Positions 8,664 to 17,709 of a stretch of DNA of 64,000 nt are shown in pieces. The notes beneath the pieces were generated by a model. It searched no databases. It had not been told where the DNA came from and saw only the letters and a program-made list of their open reading frames with translations. Origin of the DNA: JAIOZK01 sp964468645. GTDB taxonomy: Bacteria; Bacteroidota; Bacteroidia; Bacteroidales; JAIOZK01. The position numbers were made by a program, and so were the translations under genes. Numbering within the stretch: position 1 is the stretch's first letter; the number at the start of each line of letters is the position of its first letter. The DNA lies in the NCBI GenBank assembly GCA_964468645.1, contig CAYXUU010000029.1, positions 1 to 64,000 on the forward strand. The letters are read 5' to 3'.

Positions 8664-9737
8664 TTAATCTAAAATCTGTAATGTTAGTCTTGTTTTAAAA
8701 ACATCTTTATTATCACTTATCTCCAATGTAAATTTATCAGGATAAATAAGTTCAAGCCTTCTCCTCACATTCTTCAGTCCGATTCCTTTTGTATAATCAT
8801 CAAACCTTGTTTTGTTATTATCGCTTTTGCTGTTTTCAACATCAAAATAAAGATATGCTTCATCAATGATCAGGATCACTTTTATCCACGGATTTTCTGC
8901 AACCTTACTTAAACCATGTTTAAAACTATTTTCAACAAAAGGCAACAATAACAATGGCGCTATTTTTAGCGTATCTGCGGAGCCTTTAATTTCAAAATCC
9001 ACTTTCAGATTACTCTTGTATCTTAAACTCTCAAGGCTGAGGTAATCCTTTATGAGGTTAATTTCTTTCTTGAGTGGAACAAAAGGTTCGTTACACTGAT
9101 ATAACATATAATCAAGCAATGCCGATAATTTCACAACAACCTCCGGGGCCTGCACTGATTTCTCAAGCGTAAGCGCATATAAATTGTTCAGTGTGTTAAA
9201 AAGAAAATGGGGATGTATCTGGGCCTTTAAAAAATTCAATTCAGATTTAAGTTTTTCTTGTTGCATGAACTCTGTTTTCCGCTGCTGCTGAATCCATTTT
9301 TTGGCCAGTCTTACCACCGAAACAATAGCAACAACAGAATATATATTCAAAAAGGCATAAATATAATTAAAACTGAAAAATTTAACCTGTTCAACGTAAT
9401 CTGGAAATAGCAGGGGATAGGTAATAAAATAAATAATAACACGTGATAGGAATATGAAAGCAATCGCAGAAACCAATACATAAACTATAAAAATCACATA
9501 CCTGTTATTATAAATATATTTTGGAATCAGGTAGTATGCTGTGAAATATGTTGCTATTATATCAACCGGAATTGTTAAGCTGTATCGCTTCAGGGTATGC
9601 AGGAAAGTATATGAGTCGTACAGACTTGAAGTATTGACTGAATAGAGTACCAGGTATGAAATCCAGAATAAAACATGGATTAGCACTCTGTACCGCTTAT
9701 AATTAAACCTGGAATATAAAGCCGTATCCCAATTCAT
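8664..9737 (-). CDS. LytS/YehU-type sensor histidine kinase
   Basis: This 357-residue membrane kinase has four predicted transmembrane helices in its first 145 residues (about 16-36, 52-71, 79-102 and 123-144). A His_kinase (PF06580) segment follows with QIHPHFLFNTLNNLYAL (H175 and H177), and then a HATPase domain with LLPFVENSFKHGL and GIGLKNVRRRLELIY. It has no large sensory domain, so the stimulus is probably sensed in or near the membrane. It precedes its LytTR partner by 10 bases. Confidence 0.87.
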   Translation of the reverse strand: MNWDTALYSRFNYKRYRVLIHVLFWISYLVLYSVNTSSLYDSYTFLHTLKRYSLTIPVDIIATYFTAYYLIPKYIYNNRYVIFIVYVLVSAIAFIFLSRVIIYFITYPLLFPDYVEQVKFFSFNYIYAFLNIYSVVAIVSVVRLAKKWIQQQRKTEFMQQEKLKSELNFLKAQIHPHFLFNTLNNLYALTLEKSVQAPEVVVKLSALLDYMLYQCNEPFVPLKKEINLIKDYLSLESLRYKSNLKVDFEIKGSADTLKIAPLLLLPFVENSFKHGLSKVAENPWIKVILIIDEAYLYFDVENSKSDNNKTRFDDYTKGIGLKNVRRRLELIYPDKFTLEISDNKDVFKTRLTLQILD

Positions 9738-9925
9738 AAAAAAACCCCTTTTCGTGTGATTTATGATAAATCTTTGACCAAAACTAATTCATCGTGATGA
9801 TGCCGGTGTAATTTATATACCAACTACGGTTTCCGAACTATAATCATCAATTTGCATCTAATATAATACATTCTAGGTTAACTGTAAGCTTTACCTATTA
9901 TTCAAAGCTGTGAACATTGGTTTTC

Positions 9926-9957
9926 TTGAAAATCAATATATGACAATTATAAATTTG
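9926..9957 (+). promoter_or_regulatory. putative Bacteroidota promoter of the FG-GAP gene
   Basis: TTG at 9926-9928, a 21-base spacer and TAAATTTG at 9950-9957 match the Bacteroidota -33/-7 arrangement (TAnnTTTG). The ATG at 9985 lies 27 bases downstream. Motif match only. Confidence 0.5.
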
Positions 9958-9984
9958 GGTGAAAATCAATAAAATAATAAGATT

Positions 9985-12147
9985 ATGAAATTAAGAATTA
10001 CAACTCAGGTATTATTTATGATGGTTACACTATTTGTAATCCTCCAACATGTTTCTGCACAGTTCGACTTTTCCCAGCACATTATCAGTGATGATTATGA
10101 CCAGGGAAGGGACCTTGATGTTGCAGATGTAAACCAGGATGGAAAACAGGATGTTTTCACTGTCGGGCAAAATCATAACGGCAGTTTATCCTGGTGGGAA
10201 AACAAAGGCATTTATGGATTTGAGGAGAATGTCATTAAAGATAATCTTGGAAATGCCCCGAGATATGTCATTTCATCCGATTTTGATATCGATGGTGATA
10301 TTGATGTTTTCATTGCTGATATATGGAATAACAGGATCACTTATTTTGAAAACGACGGAAATCAGGTATTCACAGAAATAGTCATCGACTCCACCTTTAT
10401 CATGCCTCATACCATTGATATTAAAGATGTTGATGGTGATGATGATCTTGATATTTTATGTTCAAGTTTTGATAATTCGGATGAATTCAGTGATATTGCA
10501 TGGTGGGAAAATAACAATTTTGAGTTTACAAAGCATACGGTATCCTCCCGTTTTCAGCAGTCTCCATTTATTGAAGGTGCAGACCTGGATGGTGATGACG
10601 ACCTTGATATTGTTGCCTGCGGGGAAGTTAACGGAGAAGTTTACTGGTGGGAAAATGACGGGAACCAGAATTTCACAGAACAACCAATTGATAATGATTT
10701 TTCATACGCACACACAGTTTTAGCCCGTGATATTGATGATGATGGTGATTTTGACATCCTGGGTGCTGCATGTATGAGCGGTTTACTTGCATGGTATGAA
10801 AATGATGGTACCGGTGATTTTACCAAGCACGATATGGGAATTTTTCCCGGGGCCATCTGGCTTGATATGGCTGACCTGGATCTTGACGGTGATTTTGACC
10901 TTGTTGGAGCTGGTATGGGAGCACCCAGAATATGTACATGGGAAAATGACGGAAGCCAGAATTTCACCCAGCAATATATTGATGGATCATTTAACAGCGG
11001 TTTTTGTCTTACTACGCTTGATATGGATAATGATACTGATATTGATATTGTTGCCCTGGGACTTAACAGCGACAGGGTATCATGGTTTGAAAACAACATG
11101 ATCAATCCATATCTGATCGATCATCCTGAATGTATTGTATTTGATCAATTACGTAGCAGGTACCTGGTTTCTAATCCTTCCGGAAATAATACGGGGCATA
11201 TTACAGCTATTGATGGAGATAGAAATCAAACCTACTTTGCTGAAGGGATAGAAAATCCACTGGGCATGTGTATGGTGGGCGACACATTATTTGTTTCCGA
11301 TGCAAATGATCAGTTGCTGGGATTCAGTCTTGAAACAGGTGATCAGATATTTTCTAAAGAAATGAATCAACAGGGAAACCTTGATGGGCAGGCATATGAT
11401 AACAATGGCCATCTGTTTGTAATCGATACCTATGGAAAAATATTTAAGGTTTATCTGGAAACAGGGGAATCATCTGTTTTCGTCTCAGAGGGCCTGACTC
11501 AATATCCACAGGACTGCATATATGATGAAATTAACAACCGCCTGATTGTGGTTGGGTGGTCCAGCCAGTCCCCAATACAGGGAGTAAGCCTTGAAGACTC
11601 AACAGTGTTTACCATCAAAGAAACCTTTTATGGTTATTATGATGGCATAACACAGGATCAGTTCGGCAATGTGTACGTATCATCACATTATAATTTTGGA
11701 TTGATACTAAAATTCGATCCGGCCTTTTCAGGGGACCCTGAAATTGTTTCAACCCATCATGATGAACCTGCAGGGTTGAACTATAATACATTTGATAACA
11801 TCCTGGCAATACCTAATTATGGCGGTTCAAGCCTTGACTTTATCCCGATAATGATAACCGGAGAGGAAAGTGGATATGATGTTATCCAACCTTTTAAGCT
11901 GTTTCAGAACTACCCCAATCCTTTTAAAAACTATACCAATATACAATTTCTGCTGGAAAACGATTCATTTGTGAGGCTTGAAGTTATGGATCTTATAGGT
12001 AAAAAAATTCAAACAATTGTTGAAGATGAACTCGATTCAGGATTGTATAACTGCAGGTTCGAACCTGCTGGTCTTATTCCGGGAATATACCTGTACCGGC
12101 TTGAAGCAGGAGAACTTGCTTATACAAAAAAAATGATTCTATATTGA
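9985..12147 (+). CDS. T9SS-exported FG-GAP/VCBS-repeat protein
   Basis: This 720-residue exported protein has a signal peptide ending FVILQHVSAQ. Residues about 25-375 hold some eight FG-GAP/VCBS-like repeats of the form DxDGDxDxxxxxxxxxxxxWWENDG, with calcium-loop-like acidic stretches such as DVDGDDDLDI and DLDGDDDLDI, predicted to form a beta-propeller. Residues about 385-625 look like a second, NHL/SMP-30-like propeller. The C-terminus is a canonical T9SS type A sorting domain starting FKLFQNYPNPFKNYTNIQF and ending KKMILY. It lies between two XRE/LytTR/LytS modules and has its own promoter and terminator. Surface-bound or released; ligand unknown. Confidence 0.85.
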   Translation: MKLRITTQVLFMMVTLFVILQHVSAQFDFSQHIISDDYDQGRDLDVADVNQDGKQDVFTVGQNHNGSLSWWENKGIYGFEENVIKDNLGNAPRYVISSDFDIDGDIDVFIADIWNNRITYFENDGNQVFTEIVIDSTFIMPHTIDIKDVDGDDDLDILCSSFDNSDEFSDIAWWENNNFEFTKHTVSSRFQQSPFIEGADLDGDDDLDIVACGEVNGEVYWWENDGNQNFTEQPIDNDFSYAHTVLARDIDDDGDFDILGAACMSGLLAWYENDGTGDFTKHDMGIFPGAIWLDMADLDLDGDFDLVGAGMGAPRICTWENDGSQNFTQQYIDGSFNSGFCLTTLDMDNDTDIDIVALGLNSDRVSWFENNMINPYLIDHPECIVFDQLRSRYLVSNPSGNNTGHITAIDGDRNQTYFAEGIENPLGMCMVGDTLFVSDANDQLLGFSLETGDQIFSKEMNQQGNLDGQAYDNNGHLFVIDTYGKIFKVYLETGESSVFVSEGLTQYPQDCIYDEINNRLIVVGWSSQSPIQGVSLEDSTVFTIKETFYGYYDGITQDQFGNVYVSSHYNFGLILKFDPAFSGDPEIVSTHHDEPAGLNYNTFDNILAIPNYGGSSLDFIPIMITGEESGYDVIQPFKLFQNYPNPFKNYTNIQFLLENDSFVRLEVMDLIGKKIQTIVEDELDSGLYNCRFEPAGLIPGIYLYRLEAGELAYTKKMILY

Positions 12148-12178
12148 GTTGAATCTCATAATCTTTCTCTCTTTCCAG

Positions 12179-12208
12179 ACCGTCCTGCTTTACAGGGACG
12201 GTTTTTTT
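12179..12208 (+). terminator. rho-independent terminator after the FG-GAP gene
   Basis: ACCGTCC and GGACGGT form a perfect 7-bp stem around a short loop, followed by seven Ts (12202-12208). It starts 31 bases after the TGA of the FG-GAP gene. Confidence 0.85.
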
Positions 12209-12239
12209 ATTCATCCTGTGATAGACTCAAAATAATAAT

Positions 12240-12467
12240 CTAAAACTCAAACTCAAATACTTTCTCCCTCTGGAATTCGAGTAATTCTTCAGGGCAAACA
12301 TCCAGCTCTTTACAGATCTTTTCAACGATCAGCAATCTTTGGTCCCGCATCTGGACCTTCTCCAGCAATCGCAGTTTCACTTCTGGTATCTGGATTCTTT
12401 CGGCCAGTTCAGTTTTGCTCATCCTGCGCCGTGCAAGGGCTTTGTTAAGGTTTACTTTAATGATCAT
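12240..12467 (-). CDS. small XRE/Cro-type helix-turn-helix regulator (copy 2)
   Basis: This 75-residue single-domain HTH protein is a paralog of the one at 7211..7441. It shares NxxxALAxRxMSxTEL, LVEKIC-like (IVEKICKEL) and PEELLEFQREK. No other domain is present. It lies downstream of, and on the same strand as, a LytTR regulator and TPR kinase, separated by about 145 bases. Its opposite neighbour is the FG-GAP gene, and the terminator at 12179-12208 lies between them. Likely a DNA-binding regulator; targets unknown. Confidence 0.75.
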   Translation of the reverse strand: MIIKVNLNKALARRRMSKTELAERIQIPEVKLRLLEKVQMRDQRLLIVEKICKELDVCPEELLEFQREKVFEFEF

Positions 12468-12612
12468 AATTAACTCCCTGATTGTTTAATGCTACTACTG
12501 ATAGAGCTAAAATAATAGTATCAAGTGGAGTTTGAAAGAGTTAATACACAGTTTGTGGGTATGGGTTAACTGTTGGCAGGGTGATACATTAACATCACAG
12601 AGATTCCAACGC

Positions 12613-13365
12613 CTACTTCGTCAGGTTCGACATTCTCACCAGGAACAGATCCTTCTTACTTCTGGAAATAGGCACATTACTCCCATCGTCCATGATGACA
12701 TATCCCCCCTCCTGCCGGATATATTTCTTAACATGGTCGAGGTTAATCAGGTGAGAATTATGTGTTCTGAAGAAGTTTCTGTCGTTCAGCAGCTCCTGGT
12801 ATTCCTTAAGGTTCCGGCTCACCAGGTATTTCTTACCTTCTTCAAGATAAAACCATGAATAACTTCTATCGGCCTCTATCCTGATTATCTCGGCTGTATT
12901 CAGGTATTCCATACCATCACTGGTAGGAATGGCCAGTTTACTTGGTAGGGTTGTTTTCAGGTTTTCCAGCAGGGTATAATAATTCAGGTTCAGGTTCTCT
13001 TTCTTGATACGCTTTTCGAGAACCTTTTTAACCGCATCGATAAACTCATTAATATTAACAGGTTTGAGTATATAATCCACAGCACTGAATTTAATGGCCT
13101 TAATGGCATAATGATTATAAGCCGTGATAAAGATCACCTCAAAAAATTTTCCCGGAAAATTAGCCAGGAGATCAAAGCCATTGCCATGGGGCATTTCCAC
13201 ATCCAGGAAAACAAGATCTGGATTTGTGTTCTTAATAACCTTTGTTCCTTCTGCTGCTGAATTAGCTGTTCCAACGATTTCCAGTTCAGGGCAGTATTCC
13301 TTTATAATGGATGCAATGAAATTAATAGCATCCGGTTCATCATCAATGATAGCTACTTTTAACAT
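12613..13365 (-). CDS. LytTR-family response regulator (module 2)
   Basis: This 250-residue response regulator has a receiver domain with D8/D9, phospho-acceptor D55 in VFLDVEMPHGNGF, and switch residues in VIFITAYNHYAIKAI and LKPVN. A LytTR DNA-binding domain (about 147-247) contains EYLNTAEIIRIEADRSYSWF and FFRTHNSHLINLDHVKKYI. It is encoded six bases after the TPR histidine kinase and must form a pair with it. It resembles the module 1 regulator in architecture but is not a close copy. Confidence 0.88.
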   Translation of the reverse strand: MLKVAIIDDEPDAINFIASIIKEYCPELEIVGTANSAAEGTKVIKNTNPDLVFLDVEMPHGNGFDLLANFPGKFFEVIFITAYNHYAIKAIKFSAVDYILKPVNINEFIDAVKKVLEKRIKKENLNLNYYTLLENLKTTLPSKLAIPTSDGMEYLNTAEIIRIEADRSYSWFYLEEGKKYLVSRNLKEYQELLNDRNFFRTHNSHLINLDHVKKYIRQEGGYVIMDDGSNVPISRSKKDLFLVRMSNLTK

Positions 13366-13371
13366 TTTATG

Positions 13372-15294
13372 CTAGGTTATAATTGGTATATTAATCTCAA
13401 CACGGGTACCTGAAGATTCACCTGATTCATCGGTCAGGTCTTTATACTCAACTTTCATATTATTGCCATATAAGGCGTTCACAAGATTAAGCCTCGATTC
13501 GGTTATTGTCGTTCCCAGTGAATTGTGTTCATCTCCATCAACTTTTTTAATTTTCATGGCATTATTGCGACCGATGCCATTGTCCTCAATAGTGCAAAGG
13601 ATATGGTTATTTACCAGTTTCAGATCAATCCAGATATTTCCCTTGCCCTCTTTATACCTCAGCCCGTGTGTTATTGAATTCTCTACATAGGGCTGTATCA
13701 ACATCGTAGGGATCTTATAGGTGAGCGTATCAATCTCATCATCAATACTAACCTCCCAGGTGAATTTATTTTTAAACCTGATCGATTCCAGTTTAAGGTA
13801 TAATTCCAGTGCATCTATCTCCTCCGCAATTGGGATAGAAGTATGCTGGGAGTTTTCAAGGATCTTACGCATTAATCTGGCAAACATCGACATATAATCA
13901 TTGGCAGCAATTTTGTCGTTCTGGAATACATAGTATTGGATTGAATTCAGGGTATTAAAAACAAAATGGGGATTCATCTGTTGCCGAAGATTTTTTTGTG
14001 TCAATGATGAGATCTGGGTATTCATATCAGTGATCTTCTGTTTCGACTTCAGCCTGTTGCTTCTGATCATAAGGAAAGAGATCAGGAGGATCAAAACCAC
14101 ACCTCCGATAAGACTGTACAGCGTGATTTTGTTGTTTTTCAGCTTCATGGCAAGAAATTCCATTTCCTGTTGTGTCCGGAGTTCTTCAATTCTTGATTGC
14201 TCCCTGGCAAGTTGCATCCTGTATTCCTGCACTTCCAATGAGTCGGCATACTGACTGTGAATAAGCATATAATCATAGGCACTCTCGTAATCCCCGGTCT
14301 GGGCAAACATTTTACTATAGTCTTTATACACCCATTCGATGTTGTAGATATAGTTAATCCCCTTAGCCTTATCAATGCTTAACTCATAATACTCCATGGC
14401 TCTGTCATACTCTTCCCAGTCACGGTAAACATTTGCCATATTCCCGTAGCAATTACCCTGTACTTTAATATCATTCTTAAGAAGTGCAAGTTCAAGCGTT
14501 TTTTCATAATACTCCAACGATCTCTCAAGTTCACCGGCTTCATAAGCATTGAAAGCTATCCTGCCTAATGCCGACATCATATATACAGTGTCATTCATTT
14601 TTTCAGCATATTTCAATACCTGTAAGTATGCTTCATCGGCCCGTTCAAACGCTGACAGATGCCTGAATTCATCGCCAAGGTTATAATAAGCCGTTGCCAG
14701 GTAGAGATGATCCTTTGTTGTGTCGGCATAACTGAGGAACTTATCTCTATAATATCTTTCCATGCCTTTGTCTTCAGTATATTGGTAAACCCGCATCAGA
14801 ATAAAATAAGGCTTTGCAAACTGTTGCTCCAGATGTTTTTCTTCAAGTATCCTGATACTTCGGGTTTGATAGTCCATCCCCTGTTCATACCTGTCAGTAT
14901 TGAAAAATATCGTACCGATGTCGCTGCAAATCCTGGCAAGTTTCAGGGGATCGTTTTCGTTTTCAGTTTTTTCGATCAACAGGTCGAGGTATTTGTAATC
15001 GTGAATAACCATATTTGAAAGCCTTCCGGCCTTGTAAATAACATGATAGATCATCATGTCCGGTTCAATGTCTTTAACAGCAGCCAATGAATCGGCCAGC
15101 AAACCATACTTGATCGATTTGGCCAGGTAGTCGTGCTGGTAACCCGATGCTAATTCTGTCAGGATTTTTAAACGGCTAGCATCTTTCAGTGTATCTGAGT
15201 TTAATTTATACTCAAGGTTAGGAAGGTAGTTATCAGTCTGAGCAAATACATTCCATGAAAGTAGTATCAGTATTAACAGTAATTTAAATTTCAT
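13372..15294 (-). CDS. TPR-containing LytS-type histidine kinase
   Basis: This 640-residue sensor kinase has a signal peptide (about 1-18, ending NVFAQ). Its periplasmic region of some 350 residues is built of tetratricopeptide repeats, for example YDRAMEYYELSIDKAKGI and ELERSLEYYEKTLELALL. One transmembrane helix follows (about 394-412, SLIGGVVLILLISFLMIRS), then a coiled-coil linker, a His_kinase domain with RQQMNPHFVFNTLNSIQYY, and a HATPase domain with MLIQPYVENSITHGLRY and DNGIGRNNA. The TPR domain probably reads a protein or peptide signal in the periplasm. The partner LytTR gene starts six bases downstream. Confidence 0.88.
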   Translation of the reverse strand: MKFKLLLILILLSWNVFAQTDNYLPNLEYKLNSDTLKDASRLKILTELASGYQHDYLAKSIKYGLLADSLAAVKDIEPDMMIYHVIYKAGRLSNMVIHDYKYLDLLIEKTENENDPLKLARICSDIGTIFFNTDRYEQGMDYQTRSIRILEEKHLEQQFAKPYFILMRVYQYTEDKGMERYYRDKFLSYADTTKDHLYLATAYYNLGDEFRHLSAFERADEAYLQVLKYAEKMNDTVYMMSALGRIAFNAYEAGELERSLEYYEKTLELALLKNDIKVQGNCYGNMANVYRDWEEYDRAMEYYELSIDKAKGINYIYNIEWVYKDYSKMFAQTGDYESAYDYMLIHSQYADSLEVQEYRMQLAREQSRIEELRTQQEMEFLAMKLKNNKITLYSLIGGVVLILLISFLMIRSNRLKSKQKITDMNTQISSLTQKNLRQQMNPHFVFNTLNSIQYYVFQNDKIAANDYMSMFARLMRKILENSQHTSIPIAEEIDALELYLKLESIRFKNKFTWEVSIDDEIDTLTYKIPTMLIQPYVENSITHGLRYKEGKGNIWIDLKLVNNHILCTIEDNGIGRNNAMKIKKVDGDEHNSLGTTITESRLNLVNALYGNNMKVEYKDLTDESGESSGTRVEINIPIIT

Positions 15295-15425
15295 TCAGCC
15301 TTTTGGATATGATGTGATTTACTATCCGGGTACAAAAATAAAGGTTCGCTGATAAACCTGGTCGATCAAGCTTTCTTATTACAGTTTTTATCTTTCAGAT
15401 GGTGGCTTTGAACCTATTTTTATCA

Positions 15426-15827
15426 TCAGGGGGTTAATGTTGTCATACTGATTACCCAGAAACCTTTTTCAAAGATTTTGAATTCCATCTCTGCTTCACC
15501 TTCATTTGATTGATAGGTAATCTTCCCCCAGAAAGGGAAATCAATATTCTGCTTTCCAACGATAGGGGCTGAGTCAGGCCCCAATTCCATATTTACCATT
15601 TTAATATTCCTGACTACTCTTACCTGTGTTCCTACCGGTCGGTAATCAAGCTGTATGGCACTGCCTCCGGAACTTTGATTGGTGAACATGATCTGCTCAG
15701 GCATGTTTACTTCATAGAGTATGGAATAAGCAGGTTGTTCCTGTTCTTCAGTTTGTGCCTGTGGATCTTTGGTGGTTTTGCAGGCTACCAATGCCAGTAA
15801 AACCATTATAGTCATTATTTTTTTCAT
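15426..15827 (-). CDS. small lipoprotein of unknown function
   Basis: From ATG 15827 this encodes 133 residues: a lipoprotein signal MKKIMTIMVLLALVAC with the lipidation Cys at 16, a Gln/Glu-rich linker, and a beta-rich domain (about 35-133) with repeated strand patterns. The frame is open 12 codons further upstream, but those residues are polar and would spoil the signal peptide, so the internal ATG is preferred. The domain resembles the small DUF4251-like lipoproteins of Bacteroidota only in general pattern, which is not enough to assign it. It follows the TPR kinase in direction but has its own upstream region. Confidence 0.7.
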   Translation of the reverse strand: MKKIMTIMVLLALVACKTTKDPQAQTEEQEQPAYSILYEVNMPEQIMFTNQSSGGSAIQLDYRPVGTQVRVVRNIKMVNMELGPDSAPIVGKQNIDFPFWGKITYQSNEGEAEMEFKIFEKGFWVISMTTLTP

Positions 15828-16140
15828 TTGTGCATTTTTTAATTGATTTGCTAATTTACACAATCATTACTCAATTTCAAAATAGTGCAGCAAATTGATC
15901 AATGTGAATCAGGCCTTAACTTTTTTTACCAGTATTCAAAATAAAGACCAATCTTTAAAGATTGCATCTGGAAGTTGTCCTAATTATTTGTTAAGACAAT
16001 CCGTATCGATACCAGGTGAACGAATGATTAAATAAGCTTATATTTGATCATCGATTGATCTGTCGGATTATTTACCGGATCAGGGTATCAAAGCATTCGT
16101 TACGTATTAGAAAATAACCAATAAGCATTCTTACTTCATA
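15828..16140. promoter_or_regulatory. divergent intergenic region with palindromes
   Basis: This 313-base gap separates the minus-strand lipoprotein gene from the plus-strand envelope cassette. It contains a perfect 16-bp palindrome CAATCTTTAAAGATTG at 15949-15964 and, 10 bases on, an imperfect dyad (TTGTCCTAA at 15975-15983 with TTAAGACAA at 15991-15999, 8 of 9 paired). These are candidate operators for either gene set. No convincing TAnnTTTG element is seen close to the ATG at 16141. Confidence 0.45.
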
Positions 16141-17709
16141 ATGAATCTCAATAAGATAAAGTTTTTAAGTATAATCAGTTCATTACTATTGGTATGGTTT
16201 TTTTCGATATACCCCATATTGGTGCTCTATGCACACAATGCTGGTGAAGTGTTGCTTCATCAGGTGGTAATACCATTGATTTCGAGCCTGATATTCTATA
16301 CGGCTATCTATGGTTTGTGGTGGTTAATATTAAAAAATAATTTTAGAGCTGGTTTTGCAACCATCTTTGCAATATTGATTTTCTGGAATTATGATTTAAT
16401 TTTTACAGGGCTTTTAAAAGTAATTGATTTGAGGCACTGGCATTTAATGCCATTATTATTAGTTATCTATTCGTTCCTGGTTTATATGCTCATAAGAATC
16501 AAACATCAAAAATTGCTTCATAATTTAAATACTATTTTCCTGGTGCCAATAACCATACTCATCATGATTAATGTATTTAATATACTGCGTGTTGAGATTG
16601 TGAAACCTGATCCCAAAGTAAACAAAAAAAAGTTAGATCAGTTAAATCAGGATGATAATCCTAACAGGGATTATCCTGACATATTTCTAATTATTCTGGA
16701 TGAATATGCCAGTTTCAGCACAATCTATGAGGAATGGGATTATGATAATAGTGGTTTTGCTCAATACTTAAGGGAAAGCGGCTTTTTTATTGCGGGAAAC
16801 AGCGATTGGAGATATTATAGAACAATCTGGAATATCTGCAGTCTGCTGAACCTGGATTATGTAACCGGACCGGTCGAACAAAATGAATTCCTGGAATACT
16901 GCTGTGGCAATCCCTCGGTGCTGGATAATGCAACAAGGGAAATGTTACAGAAAGTAAATAAAAAAGATCTGTTTGAAAGGATTGCCAGCAACAAGCTTAC
17001 TGGTTATTTGAAAGATTATGGATATAATATCATAGTTTTGGAAGCATTCAAATCAATGACCTTCAATTATACCGATTATTTCATGGGTTTTGATGACTTC
17101 AGGAGAAACGATCTGGTATCTGAATTTACTGATCCATTTTCCCAGGAACTGATAAGAGGCTCTATCCTGTATCCCTTCGTAGATCTATCAATTGATTACC
17201 GGATTAATAAAATAAAGTATAACGGAACAAAATCCATTTTAAATTATTTAAAATCAAAGGCGGCCGACCTGGATAGCCCCAAATTTGTTCTTGCACATAT
17301 ACTCTGTCCACACCACCCTCTTGTATTTGACCTTGAGGGGAATTTCGTACCTGATGCGCCAAATCCAAGAGATGAGCGTATCGGAAAGCTAATGCCTGAA
17401 AATAACGATGTTAATCACAGATATCTGGATCAGTATATTTATATGACCAACCAGATTAAAGACATTATTAATTCTATTATGATACAATCAACAGAGAAAC
17501 CTGTTATCATGATTCAGAGTGATCATTCCCCAAGGCCACAGGCGTTTTATTTGAAAGATAAAACCAATGCGTTTAGTGTATTGAATGTGGTATATTTTCC
17601 GGATGGGGATTATAAATATATGTATGATAGTATTGCTCCCATTAATATAATGAGAATATTATTAAATAAATACTTCGATACAAAATACGAATTATTGGAT
17701 GACAGATAG
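16141..17709 (+). CDS. membrane-anchored sulfatase/phosphotransferase-fold protein (copy 1)
   Basis: This 522-residue protein has five predicted transmembrane helices in residues 8-150 and a catalytic domain of the alkaline phosphatase superfamily (sulfatase/LTA-synthase/phosphoethanolamine-transferase type) outside the membrane. Candidate active-site parts are D187 and E188 in LIILDEYASF, a conserved Thr at 228 that could be the nucleophile, PHHP in the middle region, and D461-H462 in QSDHSPRP. Such enzymes move phospho-alcohol or sulfate groups on lipids or glycans; the substrate is not predictable. It begins a five-gene same-strand cluster and has a paralog two genes downstream with the shared N-terminal signature LYAHNA. 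Its SDHS in place of the usual SDHG, and WRYYRT around the Thr, suggest some divergence. Confidence 0.75.
   Translation: MNLNKIKFLSIISSLLLVWFFSIYPILVLYAHNAGEVLLHQVVIPLISSLIFYTAIYGLWWLILKNNFRAGFATIFAILIFWNYDLIFTGLLKVIDLRHWHLMPLLLVIYSFLVYMLIRIKHQKLLHNLNTIFLVPITILIMINVFNILRVEIVKPDPKVNKKKLDQLNQDDNPNRDYPDIFLIILDEYASFSTIYEEWDYDNSGFAQYLRESGFFIAGNSDWRYYRTIWNICSLLNLDYVTGPVEQNEFLEYCCGNPSVLDNATREMLQKVNKKDLFERIASNKLTGYLKDYGYNIIVLEAFKSMTFNYTDYFMGFDDFRRNDLVSEFTDPFSQELIRGSILYPFVDLSIDYRINKIKYNGTKSILNYLKSKAADLDSPKFVLAHILCPHHPLVFDLEGNFVPDAPNPRDERIGKLMPENNDVNHRYLDQYIYMTNQIKDIINSIMIQSTEKPVIMIQSDHSPRPQAFYLKDKTNAFSVLNVVYFPDGDYKYMYDSIAPINIMRILLNKYFDTKYELLDDR

Noticed and set aside
10641..11105. 154-residue minus-strand ORF
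   Set aside because: It lies wholly inside the FG-GAP gene and reflects its repeated Asp/Gly codons read backwards.
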